DNA of 64,000 nucleotides from Prostheceraeus crozeri (GCA_907163375.1 CAJQUW010005259.1:62001-126000), one strand, 5' to 3'; counted from the stretch's first letter, positions 40,251 through 53,301 are shown. A program made the numbers and translations. Notes: generated by a model not told the origin, from the sequence alone.

Positions 40251-40493
40251 TTAGTGTACATCCAAATCGATGCTCTTTGTATAAATACATGCAAAAAAAT
40301 CGAGTAAAACAAGATTGCATTTTCGCGAATAGGTTATGGAACGCCTATAAGGGGTCAAAACGCGTTTCAACGAAGAAACTGATGCTTCACAAGCTGATGA
40401 ACTTGCACCAGAAGTAAGTGCTGAGGCATAGCGCATATAAACAGCAGGAGAGGCTAGACGGATTGGATAGAGAAAACTGAGTGCACACATCAC
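40251..40493 (-). pseudogene. Possible hAT dimerisation-domain fragment
   Basis: An open frame contains YASALTSGASSSACEASVSSLKRVLTPYRRSITYSRKCNLVLLDFF. The SSxxCExSxSxLxRVLTPYRRS pattern is reminiscent of hAT C-terminal domains (SSAxCERxFSxxxRVLTPxRxxL). No ends or upstream transposase are visible. Resemblance by eye only. Confidence 0.35.
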
Positions 40494-43400
40494 TGGTTGG
40501 AGGATGGAGATGGATGGAGGTCAAAATGCGATCAAGGACACGACATCTTCCGTGCATCTGACTATACCCGGGACCGACGTTATATCAAATGTGAGGAAGA
40601 TTTTAAGATACTCGACGACAATCAAAAACTGCTGCTAACGGATACCCTGGGAATCAGGTCATATTTATGTCTGATTCTGGTTCGAGTCATATTTGTGTCT
40701 GTCTGATTCTGGTTCTAGCACGGCAGCAGGCAGGACATGCTAACCTCACTGCAATTGGCGGTGACGCATAGTATGTTCACACCCATGGGTGTATCTCCGG
40801 AAGATTGCCTGTTACTCCTCCCAGCCCTCTAAAACCAGAGCACAACATTGAGTTGTTCATGTCAAGAGAGCTTACAAGGCAGCCGTGGTGGTATTCTTCA
40901 GCCGGACGCTGAAGGAGTGGTTGTGGAGACCTTACCGCCAACGTCACCAATGAATTCGATATCAAAACATTAGGAAAGTTGATATTAAGTAAAGCAATGA
41001 TGTTTTGCGTGTAGCAAATCGATATAACTAATTCTTTGAGTGTCTTTCAGCCTTCTCAGTAAGCACATGCTAAAATATTGTGCTAATATAAGTCAACGAC
41101 ATTTAGCGCAGAATCAGTTGTATTAAGAGATGATTTTACCATGTTTTTTGTTGCCATAAAGCCTCAGATAGTTGATTTTGATGAAATTGATTTAATCCAT
41201 GTAGCAGAACCCTTGCTTTTGTACGATGTTTCAAATTTATCCATACCTATCGGAAATAGGCCTAAAATGAGTCATAATTGTTGCACTTTTACATCCTCAA
41301 AATAGCTGTGAAGATCTCAAACTCTATAATTACTGCTGTGAAAACTTTGCTAGCAGTTTCCTTTTTAATGTAGAACTATAAATATAATGATAGCTTTCAT
41401 CTTGAACATTGATTTATGCTGAGTTATTCATGTAGGCCAGCTGGTCATGCGCTATCATGTGCGAAAGCAAAATAATCACATCTTGCGATCTTCTAATACA
41501 ACTCATATGCACGGACATGATGCAAACAATGAATAAATGAATTTCACCCATTATGCAACGCCGTGGACATGTACAAAATCATTCTTTATCCAAAAGTAAA
41601 AATTTTGTGTTTGTTAATTACAGGGCCCTGCGAGTCGGGCTTTTTGTCAACCTCGAGTCGAGTCGGGCAAAATTTTCATCGATATTAACAGGCAAAAATG
41701 TGTTAAGGCCTACTCAGGCTATTAAAAGCAATGAAGGGAATAAGAAAGCAAGGTACATGGCGACGCACATCGTTCATCGAGTGAGTGGGTTATCCTTTGT
41801 TAAGTATATGTAATTGTGGACATCAGACATACAGTACATTATACCAATCTAAAAAATTCTATGCATTCAATCACTTGTTTTTGCAATCAATTTTTAAAAC
41901 CTCTTGTTTGAGCATTGTACAATATATATTTTAATGCCTTGTAGACATATTATGCAATGATTACTAGGCAAGCATGCCACTATTCTGAATACCGTGCACG
42001 GTGAGAGTGAACATCGCTCAGTTACTATTAGGAAATTGATAAAATATCAATTTCATCTTTAACGACTTAACTTATACCTATATTTTTCACAGTTTTGAAG
42101 TACGATGTCTACTAGTCGCTGTTAGATGTCAGAGCAGGTCCTATTATTTCAATAATATTATTATTATATTAATAATTTATTCAAGTTGTTATTCAAATTA
42201 TATTAATTTATTCAAGTTGTGCACTATTGCAATGTGCATTTATAGAATTATGTGTATTTATCTAATGGTACTTTATTCAGTCTATTGCAATTCAATAGCT
42301 TGTGCAGTTATTTATCACTATAGAGAACAGCACATCATCATGATATCAGTTGCAGCTGATTAATGTGATTTTGCCTGAGTTGTGGTCTACTGACCATTAT
42401 GTCATCCTGCCTTTATGAGAAACCTGTTTACCTAAGTTGATGAGTGCATAGAGTAAGTATATTAGGTAGAGAGGTAACTCCGCATTTATTAAATCCCCAA
42501 TGTGTATACACTTTCGATTTTATTAAATGAACTCAAGGGAGATACAGGTGGTATTGTCACCAAATGTGAGAATAAGAATATTCAGAAATATTCTTATCAG
42601 AAATATATCAAGAATATTCTTAAGCGTGATCATATCACAGGCAACCTGCCACTGGTAAGGCAAAATCACAGAATCAAAGACAATGATTTCAATTAACTTT
42701 GAAAGATGTAAATAGGTCCACATCACTATTCAGATTCAAGAAATGAAACATGAATTTAGTGATCGAATCATAAAATCATGCCGGTGAAAATTGAATTAAA
42801 AACTTGAAATTTCAGCCAAGAAAGCAAGAATGATATCGCGACTTTTTTATGAAGATTTCCATTATAACACGGTTCATGAAATTCCCTATATAATCAGCTT
42901 AATTTCCGCTTAGTTAGGATGCTTATTAGCAAATATTCATTCCTTTTGATATCCAACTTGTTTCATACTACTTATATAGGAGAGTCATCTCGGTAGTATA
43001 TAAATTAGCAAATTTGGACTATTTTCAAAAGTGCTCAAATAATTTTTTGGACCACGGGAACGTAATCTCCGCAAAAAACTGAATCTTTTGATATAAAAAT
43101 TTTCACTGTATACAGATACTTATCTAAGTCGACACTCTACCTACATATCCCTACTCTATTGATGAGTGTAATTTTTTGTGAGCAGTGTATTCAATCAAAA
43201 TAGAAAATAACGTTTGAAACAAAAATCTGTATATACTCGCAAAACCTTTCAGTTTTTTTAACCAAATATGATAACAATATATGTGCATATTTTTACCAAA
43301 ATACAAAATAAATTGCGTTTTCTGAACAGCTGCCACAGTGAGTATTTGTATGCGTGTGATAAACTAAGAATAACAAACAAACTGTCTGATAATGTCGAGT

Positions 43401-44261
43401 CAAGTCGACTCGACATTTTCGAGTACTTGCACGGCCCTAGACATTTCTGCATCCCCCGACCATTTTTCGACCCACTTGGCCTACCCGAGAAAAAAACTTA
43501 CCAACTTTACCAAATATTTGGTATTTACTTGGAAAATTTATAAGATTTGAATAGTTTAACAAGCGTTTTGGAAATTTAACAAATTTAGGAAATGTGTAAC
43601 ACTTGCCTAACAAATATTTGCTACATTTTGTATGTAAGTCGATATTAACGAATTTTGCGAAATTTAGAAAACGTTTATCAAATGCCTAGGTAATATTTGT
43701 TTGGTTATCCAAACAAATGATTTTTTTGCATTTACTAAGTTTGATGAAAGAAAAATCTTGCAATAGGCAGGATCCGCTTATGAGTAACTGTCGTAAAAGG
43801 CGGTTTTAATTGCATGGTGATTTCAATGTGCGGTAACTTCACCCGTACAATTTTTTGAACTCATGCATATCACAAGGATGATCATCAGCTCTCATAAAAT
43901 CTGATTACAATCATCTCTCAATAAAATAGAAATGCAACGTCACAGGAAATACCCAATAATAAAGTCTGTACTATATCACAGTTTTGCGTCGTTGATAACT
44001 GGCTGATTTTTTTGCCATCAAACTTAATTAAATGATTGAATAATGGAATAATTGTCAGGAAACTGTTGATATTTTCTATGATGGCACCAACAATTTCTTT
44101 AAAATCTTAAAGAGAGTGCATTATGTCATTTCCATGGATATCGACATATGAAACATGTGGGCCTGAAATGTGCATGTCTACTATTATTTCGAGTATTTTA
44201 TATATGCCCATTTATATTTGATGAAATTGTGTGTATAAAATAAATATTCAGGTGACTTCAT

Positions 44262-44310
44262 CACTACTCTCTCTCTCTCTTTCTCACTCACTCACTCGTT
44301 CCCCTTTTCT
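44262..44310. repeat. CT-rich microsatellite
   Basis: (CT)n followed by (CACT)n-like sequence. Simple repeat in host DNA, no gene association seen. Confidence 0.8.
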
Positions 44311-45458
44311 TCTTCTTCTACTCATTTTTCATCAACTTTCACATTCACTACATGTACAATGTAGCTACAATAGCAACAACATCAGTCATATATTTTCATT
44401 ATTAAGGGAGCCTAAGCAGTTCTATCGGCACACATTTTGCTTCTCAAATTAAAGCATTTATTGAAGTTTCTAAGTTCCATACCGTGCCCATCAGCAAATC
44501 GACTTTGATCAGTTTGCTCGTGTGTTCGCTAAATTACTTAGCTAGTAATTTGCAAAACTTATGATATTAAATCAGTATGCAACTGACCAAACAATTACAT
44601 AAGCATCTCGCTCAGTCTGCGTAATCATATCTCGCTTCTATAACTTTCCGTCACTATATTAAGGAAATTCGCCACGCGCACGCAGCTGAGGAAGTTCGTT
44701 CACATTGTTGGCAGCCTGGTCGTGGCCGCATTCGGGAGCCATGAGCGGTCGATAATATTCTCTAGCTGCGCTGTGACTCATCGTCCCTGCTTAATAATTA
44801 TTATCCGCCCATCACGTGGAACAGACAGCTGCGCAAGGCGCAGTAGCTTGTGCACTCTTCGCTCTCGTGTCGAACGCGTGTTTACGTTAACTGCTTAATA
44901 TTACAAAAGTCAGCGCATCAAGAGGATATTTCTACTTACACACCTTTATTTATTCATCGTCGGTTTGTGATTGTCTACGTTTTTTCATCATCTTGCTTAG
45001 CTATCATGCACAAAATGGAGCACAACTCGAAAATGAACACTCGCATGTAGTCAGTGAGTTCTTCCAGTCAATGAAGCCATCAAGTTCCTTTGATTTTTGC
45101 ATCAGAATTAAAAATGCACCTCTTGGATCAAACTACAGAAAAATGGTAAGCTTCTAAATGTTTCTGAATTTATTTTGTCAACTTGGTTTCAGCATTTAAC
45201 TGCAAGTCTAGGTACATGTATTTGGAAATCCCGAAAACAAAATCAAAGGAGAGATTTGGTCATGGATTTGGGTTTATTGACCATGAACACGTAGAGACAT
45301 TTCTATTATTGACTACTGCTATATCTGCTCTTAATTTTACAAATACTAAAGAGCTACTAGCGTCATACTTAATTTACTGATAACAAAATATCTCAATTCC
45401 TCTTAGTTCCTCATAGCAGACATTTCACATTTTAGGAGTCCTACCAATACTTTGAATT

Positions 45459-45584
45459 CATTTGTGTAATCGAAAACCCAAGTAAAGCGATGTGTTTCTT
45501 GATAGCTATAATATTTATTTATATATAAATATTATAGCTATCAAGAAACACATCGTTTTACTTGGGTTTTCCATCACACAAATG
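45459..45584. repeat. 126-bp near-perfect palindrome
   Basis: Two ~60-bp arms, from CATTTGTGT... to ...ACACAAATG, meet around a short A/T centre near 45522. The inner ~45 bp of each arm match with about one difference. It is likely a small foldback/MITE or replication-derived inverted duplication. No clear target duplication outside the arms. Confidence 0.85.
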
Positions 45585-48500
45585 ATGTCACATGCCCAAG
45601 GCTTATTCACTTTGAATTTAATATGAGAATGTGCATGTATATCAGTTTTCACGACGACGTTTCTCGTTGAAAATTCGATCAAAAGTTGATTGTGTCGTCA
45701 AAAGAATCATAATCAAATTGGAATATGTTGAAATGGTAATATATTGTTTTCAAATTCGTAATTTCTGATTGCTTACATTGTAGCTATCGCCTGTAGCTAC
45801 CGCCTATGATATTCAATTAATTTTTTCAGAATTGCCACATTTTAGAAAATGGTATCAATTTGACATTTCGAGTAGTTTAAGAAAAATGATCAAGCACACA
45901 AAAGGCATAGATGCTATACGACAGACTGCACGTTGTTGGCTACATACACACTGTAATAAAGATCAGTCATGCGTTGCAGTCCAACAACAGGTTTAGTTTT
46001 GCAAAATCAATAATTTTTCATGCTTTACGTTAAATATAAAACAATCAAAGTACAAACTCATTGCTACTCTTTTATTCAATTTGTGTTTACTTATTACAAA
46101 TTATGCTTCGCACTTTTCAATATCATCGTAGGCCTAGCTATTATGGTCACATGTTAGTTGTAGGCCCACCATGAGTTACCTGTAGAGATGCTGTCATATA
46201 AGCGGTAGACAAGATGACATTATGTGTGTATGTGTTTGCAGATTGTGATTTTAAACAAATTGTTTAAAATAAAATAAAATATCAAAATAAAATTACATGT
46301 GCGGTATTAAATACTATAATAAAAATTCAAGCATTCCTGAATATCTTCATCGCATGAACGGTTGATAAGCAGTCGGTAATAGGCTACATCTCGGTAAGGC
46401 TCTGTTTTAATTTGCAGATTGCATTTTTTGTAAAAACAGTTACCGGTACTTGAATATCAAAATAAAATTATTGATAAATACTAAGAGTATTGATTAAAAA
46501 AATAATTGATAAATTGTTAATGATCACAATTCAACCACTCTTGAATATCTTCATTTGCTATCAAAATCCCTAAGAATATCGCTTCCCACATTGTCAGAGA
46601 TGAAATAATCCAAAAGCAGTTTTCTTAATAGTCTCTACTGTAACACCTAAAATTACTATAAATGATTTATCTTCTGAACTTTGAGTAAGCCTACCCATAG
46701 AATGTTAATTAAGATCCGTTAAGTTTGATAATTCTGCTCTGCACATCAGCACAAGATTTGTCTTCTTTTTTACAGGTGTTGATTGCTGAGGCTGTGTATC
46801 TGTCCATCGATGACTCAATACCTGACCTACATTCGGCTGCTTTTCCGTCTTGTCTTGTGAGCTAATTAACCCCGAAAACTACTGGAATTATTCTTTATCC
46901 ATAAGTCTCTCATACTCGCAACGTCCCAGCGATCGTCAGATTTGGACAACCGTGTTGTGGTCCAACCGCGAAGATGTTTTTTTCAGTGACCTCGTATCAT
47001 CGCTTCAAACTTCATTTGGTAGTGACTGTTTCTCCGTTGAACTGTAAATTTTTCGTGATATCACCTCTATTCTTAAAAATGGAACTGATAACGGCGCGAC
47101 GGTGTTTGACTCGAAATGACAGTGTTTCAGATGAAGTGAAATGCGTATTCGGGCTGTGGGCATGCTTTCTGGTTGGAAGGATTTTCAAATGAAGAATGAT
47201 CAAATCCGGATAGAGAAATTTCCTTTATGTTGATAAAAGTGATATTCATAAAAATTATTTGTATCGGATCGTTCGATGTGTGCTACTATATAAAACTCTG
47301 TTCATTTTCCAAATACGTATGAAAAATTGTATTTTTGAAGGATATCCATTCCTTCTGCTGTTTACTTTGGGGAGCAGGGCTCAGTTTTTGTAATCTCTAT
47401 GAATGTTATCGTACAAAGCATAATTTTAGCAAGATCAGTCATTTTATTCTAGTCATGCAGTTTTATATGCCGTACGGATTTTGAACGATTTTGAGCATGA
47501 ATAATTCGAGCAGAGCGTTTTACTAGCTATCTTTTTGCCGAATTATGATTGTTTTGGTTTTCTATTTGATAAATATAAAACATTTCATACAAGAAGATAT
47601 TTTTCATGAATTCAAATTTGCAAATGTTTCGTAATCGCCTATGAAGTAGGATAAAATTTGCTTATTATTTGCTTAACATATTATAAAAGCTAGAAATAAT
47701 TTGCTAAATGTTTTGTAAAAGTTTGGAAAATTTACAAAATATTTACTAAACATTTCGTAAAAGTTCAGAGAATTTGCCAAATATTTTGTGGAAGTTTGCT
47801 AAATATTTAGTAAAAGTTTAGGAAATGTACTAGGTTTGATAAATATTTCTTAAATATTTCTTAAATGTTTAGGACTTTAATGCCAAGTACTTGGTAAGTA
47901 TCTGTTAAACTGACAACGGTAATTTTACTCGGGTATCTATCATACTTCTACTGATTCAATTGAGCTAAAGCAGCACATGCAGATTCACTGTCAAAAATGG
48001 TGATTTTATATGGGCATGAGCGGTTGATATATCCTCAGCACAAAAAGTAAAATAGAAAAATATGGCTCCCTATTTCACTGGCCTCTCAAGGGTTCTCCTC
48101 GAATGTGGATGAGGTCCGGGAATTTAATCAACGATGAAAGAGGCTACCCAAGTGCCTAAACGATTTCAAAGAGGGGGGTAAGCACGCATCTCCAAGGTGA
48201 AGATTGGGATCGCTAAAGGCTACCTCGCTAGCTGGACGGAGTAGGTGCTTACAGTGGCAGAGGTCAACATGAAACATCCCCCGACAGTCCACCAGGATTG
48301 CAAAGGGATTGCAGTCATGAGCTGATTGATGGCTGCTTCTGCTGTTACGATCCCGCAGAAAGGGTCTTAATTTTCAAGATGCTTGATTAGTGAGAAGGCA
48401 AGGTGGCCCTTAGGGGGATCGATGATGCGTTCACGGAGTCTCACAGTGGCTTGCAGTCAGGAACGAGAGTAGCTACGAGTCAAGCACCAGCAAGGATCAC

Positions 48501-50815
48501 CAGTTTCCCTCCTGCGAGTCAGTGAGGTCAGGAACTATTGGCAGCAGGAACAGCGCGCGTTCGTTCTGCGCGTACAGAACCAGAAGCGGTTGTTTAGTGC
48601 GCCAAATAAAAAATCGACAGCGCGTGGCAGTGTCTTGTCTTTGCGATAATGGTCAACCCGCAAGCACGGCGTTAGTGGCAATGGCGACTCCCACGCGATC
48701 AATGGATCAACGGAGAGATGGATCAAAGGCACTGTGTTCATTTTGAAGACATGCACACCGAGCATGCACATTTTGAGGCTTATCAGATCCTACTAATGTT
48801 GATGAATACATCACAGTACAGGGCATTCTGCCTGGAAAATTCTAATAGTGCCATTGAATTTGAAGCAGACCTACATACGCCCTATGTCTACCTTTAATTT
48901 TATTTTGCCAATACATGCAAGTGAATCTCATCACACTTCACCCGTGCGTGTCTTTGATAGTTAGCCCAATGGAAATCTGTAAAACGCGATGGCCCGATGG
49001 AAACGGAAATTATATAATGCTGCATATTTAACAAAAGATTGTAAAAAAGCAATGACCAAAGTACTAAGGCAGTGGCGGACGAATCGTCGGGTTTTCGATT
49101 GGTTCTTTTCATATCAAAGGAACATCGAAGGTCAACCTGTAAAGGAAAGAAAGCACCTGAGCACATTAGGAAGTGTAGACATTAGATTCGAAGCAGTGTC
49201 ACTGCTATCTACTCATACAAACTACTGTAACAAGGTCAACATCTCCAGTCAGCAGTACCGGGTACTTCGGGTTGATACTTCGGGCAGCAGTACTTCGGGT
49301 TGATCGCTGGTCGCTGGAATGCTAAGATGGCCTGCATCTTAGCAAGAGGAGCAACATCAGGACCGGTTACGCACTACGCAGTATTCGCTATGAGATTCCA
49401 AAATTCTGAGGTCAAGTGAATTGATATTTCGTGACCTGTATTGATTTATCATGGAATTGAATTACCTATTTTTTGTCACTTTTCACTTTATTCGTTCTCA
49501 ACATCAAGAAATGCTGAAAGAATTTTATGATGTAGCCGTCCTTCTCAAAAGGCTTCATTCTCATGAAAAGTGTACTTGAAATTACCAGTTCAAGCTGATC
49601 AATTTGCTATTCTCATCAAATCGTCAATGGAACTCGTGTATTGTTGATCTTGTAATATTTAACTGGTACTATGGTATTATCTAACGAATTGGTTTGATAG
49701 CAGAAATGCGCAGTGAAGTGAAGGATGGAATCAAATATATCATCGAAATAATTAGATCTATATATTTTGCATCAAGTTGGTGACTGACATTTACATGTAC
49801 AATGCATGTGTATACTCAATGGATTACTTCAATTCATCGGGATATCATGAATAATGTCCACTTTGAAGTCAATGGCAACAACCATGTTCATAAAAATCTC
49901 AAAGATAAAGGTACCTAATATACTAGACCGATGCAGCTTTATGTTAAAACTAAATGCATCTGCATACATATGCTGCTACTCAATTTGTTTGAAAAAGTAT
50001 TATGAAATGAAGCATTAACACTGTATTATTTTAGCGAGACTGGTAATGGGATAATATATTGCTTTAGATATTACATGCTGCAATAGCATCATAAGCCTGA
50101 TGAACTACTCGTTTATTTGAAACTTCAAAGTGGACAGTATTTCATTCAAGAATAAATTTGTCGTGTTTTTGATTTCACCTGGTGTGAAAAATAGTTAAAT
50201 CGGATTTCATCGACAATAAGTCTACAAAAAATAATGTTTATTGTAAGATTAATCTATCACTTGTGTACTTAGAAACTGATGCATCGACTCAGCAAAAAGT
50301 ATATAACAAAAATAGAATAATCGAAATAATTGAAGAATACAAAAATAGAATAATTGAAGGTTGTAGTGAAGAAAATATAAGAATCACAAAGTAATTCTTC
50401 AGCATCAAATTTTAAAGTAACGCACGCCGGTTTCAACATACCGGTAACATAGAATAGAAAAACTTATAAGAACTGATAATCAACGAATCCGAATAAAGAA
50501 ATTGCCTACAAAAAGGAAAGGGGTGCCTCCAATCTAGGCTGCCAACATAATATTTTTTAACTCCTGCGCCACCCTATGAGCCGGCTACAAGGGTGAAGCT
50601 TTTGCGGGTTTTTCGAATTTCATTTGTCAAGATTTAATAGTTGGTAGCCCTAACAGCTGTATTACTATTCACCATATTGTAATGGACATGTTGCCCTTTA
50701 CTCGAATAATTTGACCAAAAATTGAAGACCTGTTAAGATTTGAAGCTGTTCAAGATCAAATTCCATTTTTTTCCATGGGGTGAATGCTCACTGACCTGAT
50801 GATGATATCGTTTCC
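45585..50815. other. Host sequence without supported gene
   Basis: Short frames only. 47600-47930 is a degenerate ~31-bp repeat tract (units like TTTGCTAAATATTTAGTAAAAG) with a loosely inverted counterpart at 43475-43700. 48100-48780 is GC-richer and may be an unrecognised repeat. 49250-49320 has a short tandem of TACTTCGGGTTGAT. Confidence 0.4.
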
Positions 50816-50823
50816 CTTGACAT

Positions 50824-51525
50824 CAGGGATGCGGAGTCCTATCATTTTGATAGGACTCCGACTCCGGGTAACAAGTATATAAAACCTACATCATAGATCA
50901 CTATAGGCTTGCCTGAACCTATTTTTAGTAATCATTGTTGTATCAATTATCAATCATTTTCGAAGAAAGTTTATCGAATGTCGCTTTACGTTGGATGCAT
51001 TCGACTCGGCTCCTCCCATCTTGTTGATTTGTGCTTTACAAGGTTTTTCTCCAGTCTCTACCATAGGCAGGAAAATCTCCCATCCTTCTCCAACAAATAT
51101 GAGTTCACTTTCGATTTTAATATGCACTTTAGAGGAGCCATCACACACGATTAACGTGAGGGTAAGAGGTAATGTTCTCAAACAAACTAGTATTTCATTT
51201 TTGTCTTTGATGTGACCTTTGGTGTGTGTGTGATCGAGGCTAGGAAAGCTTGTCTTCTCTACTAAATCACCGAGTGAAAAGACAATCCTTATTTCACTAT
51301 CACGGTTCATTCCCTCAACTATTACAAGCCGTGCATGGATCAGTTTCTCTGTACTTTTGTTTGACGGAGAAAGTTGACATCAAGACAGTGACAGCTATGC
51401 ACGAGGATAAATATTTTGTTTGTATTATATTTCGGGTCTAGTTATAGGCCGAAGTCCTATCATTTGATAGGACTCCGAATACAGCAAAAATGATAGGATT
51501 CCGGGAATCCGAATCCACATCCCTG
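50824..51525. mobile_element. Non-autonomous hAT-type element (702 bp)
   Basis: Ends CAGGGATGCGGAGTC... and ...GAATCCACATCCCTG are imperfect inverted repeats. A perfect 8-bp duplication CTTGACAT flanks it (50816-50823 and 51526-51533). Just inside each end is a hairpin of GGAGTCCTATCA with its complement. No transposase frame with recognisable motifs lies inside, so it depends on an enzyme supplied elsewhere. Confidence 0.85.
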
Positions 51526-51533
51526 CTTGACAT

Positions 51534-51770
51534 AGATGAACAGTTCCCTTTTAAAATATATAATAAATAAGGATATTCCCCCCCATAGAAATGAATTACT
51601 TCCATGAATAGTTAGTGATTTGATATTTATTTATTTCCTAATTGCTGTGAGATAGAAAATTAGTAATTTTCAGACCTTTAGCAAGCTGTATATAGCAATC
51701 ATTTTCTAAATGTCGGATTTTTTGAAAGCAAATCTATGCAGAAATTTCGTTGCAATTTCCAGTAGTATAT
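51534..51770. other. Short spacer before Polinton 2
   Basis: AT-rich, nothing recognised. Confidence 0.5.
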
Positions 51771-51771
51771 A

Positions 51772-51835
51772 GTGTGACATCCGGCGCGACGCTTCGCTTC
51801 GCTTTGCTTCGCTTCGCTTGCGCCGGATGTCACAC
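51772..51835. repeat. Terminal-like palindrome with GCTTC loop
   Basis: 16-bp perfect arms, GTGTGACATCCGGCGC at 51772-51787 and its complement at 51820-51835, enclose a loop made of GCTTC/GCTTT pentamers. It lies at the junction of host-like DNA and Polinton 2 sequence. Confidence 0.9.
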
Positions 51836-52160
51836 TTTTGCGGGTTTTTTCAAAATTTTCAAAAAATCAAAATTTTAAAATTTAGGTAGACTTCAAATTT
51901 CACGTGGCCGAAGGCCGAAGGGCGAAAATTTAGGTAGTGACAAATTTTCAAAAAAATCAAAATTTCAAAAATTTAGGCGGTCTCAAAATATCACGTAATC
52001 GAAAATTTAGGCGTTCTCAAAATATCACGTGTATGAAAATTTAGGCGGTCTTAAAATATCACGTAATCTAAAAAATATCACGTGGTCGAAAAATATCACG
52101 TAGCCGAAGATCGAAAATGTAGGCAGATGAAAATCTAGATAGCCCAAAAAATATCACGTT
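51836..52160. repeat. Degenerate repeats with AAAATATCACGT motif
   Basis: The motif AAATATCACGT recurs about eight times, alternating with AAAATTTAGGCG-type units. The repetitive style parallels the internally repeated terminal inverted repeat of element 1, though the sequences differ. Likely the subterminal part of element 2. Confidence 0.65.
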
Positions 52161-52204
52161 GTCCTAATATACCAGAAGATTGTATTCAAAATATTTCTTT
52201 AAAA

Positions 52205-52315
52205 ATGGAAACCTCAACAGGGGAAGCCTCAGAAATGGAAGGAACTTCGGCGGGGACGGCGACGGCAACGGCGACGACGAAAATTGAAGAAGCCTCAGAA
52301 ATAGAAGGAATCTGA
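52205..52315 (+). pseudogene. Relic resembling the start of the 230-aa membrane-protein gene
   Basis: A 36-codon frame in the context ATTTCTTTAAAAATGG, the same sequence that starts the gene at 18289 in element 1. It encodes METSTGEASEMEG and an Ala/Thr run. Only the leader and the Met-Glu-rich repeats correspond; no hydrophobic helices follow. Probably a truncated relic. Confidence 0.45.
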
Positions 52316-52404
52316 GTGATCTGATGTCCATTCATTCTCTTTGTTGATCCGTGAAAAAATTATTTTTTATTTCCATGACATATATATCTTTTATTGTTTA
52401 AAAA

Positions 52405-53292
52405 ATGATGTTACCAAATGTTGGTGGAGGTGCATATATCCCGAATAATCGTGAATTAGAAATAGAGATAGAAAATTATATCATGAAAACTGGAGACGTT
52501 TTATCTGGTCCATTGCATCTTCCTATTCTTCCGCAACAAAATACAGAGTTAACAAATAAACAATATGTTGATACACAAATCAATGATTTAAAGAAAAAAT
52601 ATATAAACGATGTTTTGGTTCCACTGATGAATGAATTAAAGTTGCTTAAACTAAATGACAAATCATTAAACGAAAAATTATCAAAACTTGATAAAAAGGA
52701 TAGAGAGCTAGAAGCAGATATAGCAAAACTTTTTAAAAAGATTTCAGAACAATCAAAAATTTTAATATTACTTTCTTTAAATTTAAAATCTGCTATAATT
52801 AAAAATAAACATCAGATACAACTATTGAAAGAACAATTAGAAGATGAAATAGAAAAACTACCTGAAAGAATTAAAAAAAATTTAAAGCAGTTACAAACTA
52901 CATTCCAAAAAAGTGTTGATGAATTGAGTTCTAAAATTACTCAACAAATGAAAAAGATGAATAGAATAATAAATGAAGTAAACTCACTTAATCAAAAAGT
53001 TGATGAAATGAAAAATCTTAAAATCAATCTAGAAAATGAATTAAAGAAAAATTTACAAGAAAACTCTAAAGAAAATAAAGAACAGCTAGATTCTCTTAAA
53101 AGACAATTAGATGTTCTTAAAATTAAGTTAAATGCACTTAAAACGGCATTGAAGATTAATCAGCAGAAAATGCAAGTTAATAGAAAAGAAATTAAAGTAC
53201 ATCACACGCTGCTTGACGCAATAGATAAAGTGCAACAATCAATTAATGAAGTTATCTCGAAGTTGTTGTCCATTCACAAACGTAAATCTTGA
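52405..53292 (+). CDS. Coiled-coil fibre-like protein, second copy
   Basis: 295 aa, same length as the gene at 7538-8425 with about 12 substitutions by eye and no length change. The phage tail-fibre-like motif is closer to consensus here (SGPLHLPILPQQNTELTNKQYVD). The rest is one long Lys/Glu/Asn coiled coil ending HKRKS. Start context TTTAAAAAATG. The open frame next to broken neighbours suggests that decay of this element is fairly recent. A fibre/attachment role is inferred. Confidence 0.7.
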   Translation: MMLPNVGGGAYIPNNRELEIEIENYIMKTGDVLSGPLHLPILPQQNTELTNKQYVDTQINDLKKKYINDVLVPLMNELKLLKLNDKSLNEKLSKLDKKDRELEADIAKLFKKISEQSKILILLSLNLKSAIIKNKHQIQLLKEQLEDEIEKLPERIKKNLKQLQTTFQKSVDELSSKITQQMKKMNRIINEVNSLNQKVDEMKNLKINLENELKKNLQENSKENKEQLDSLKRQLDVLKIKLNALKTALKINQQKMQVNRKEIKVHHTLLDAIDKVQQSINEVISKLLSIHKRKS

Positions 53293-53301
53293 TCGACGAA
53301 G

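Larger units (their letters stand above)
39347..45458. other. Host sequence, mostly anonymous
   Basis: No host gene supported. It contains a hAT-like fragment (40251-40493), a possible decayed hAT pair of ends near 41625 and 43440, and a short CT-rich microsatellite near 44262-44310. Around 44680-45060 the sequence is GC-richer, without a clear coding frame. Confidence 0.4.

Noticed and set aside
41625-43445. Possible old hAT bounded by CAGGGCCCTGCGAGT and ACTTGCACGGCCCTAG
   Set aside because: The ends resemble hAT inverted repeats and both carry GTCGAGTC motifs, including an 11-bp palindrome at 43390-43417. No matching 8-bp target duplication and no transposase were found, so the pairing may be chance.
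44680-45060. Possible host promoter or exon
   Set aside because: GC-richer with a short frame, but no splice-site pair, domain or conserved start could be supported.
48100-48780. GC-richer island with several overlapping short frames
   Set aside because: No conserved motif in any frame and no repeat ends; could be an unknown repeat but nothing specific supports it.
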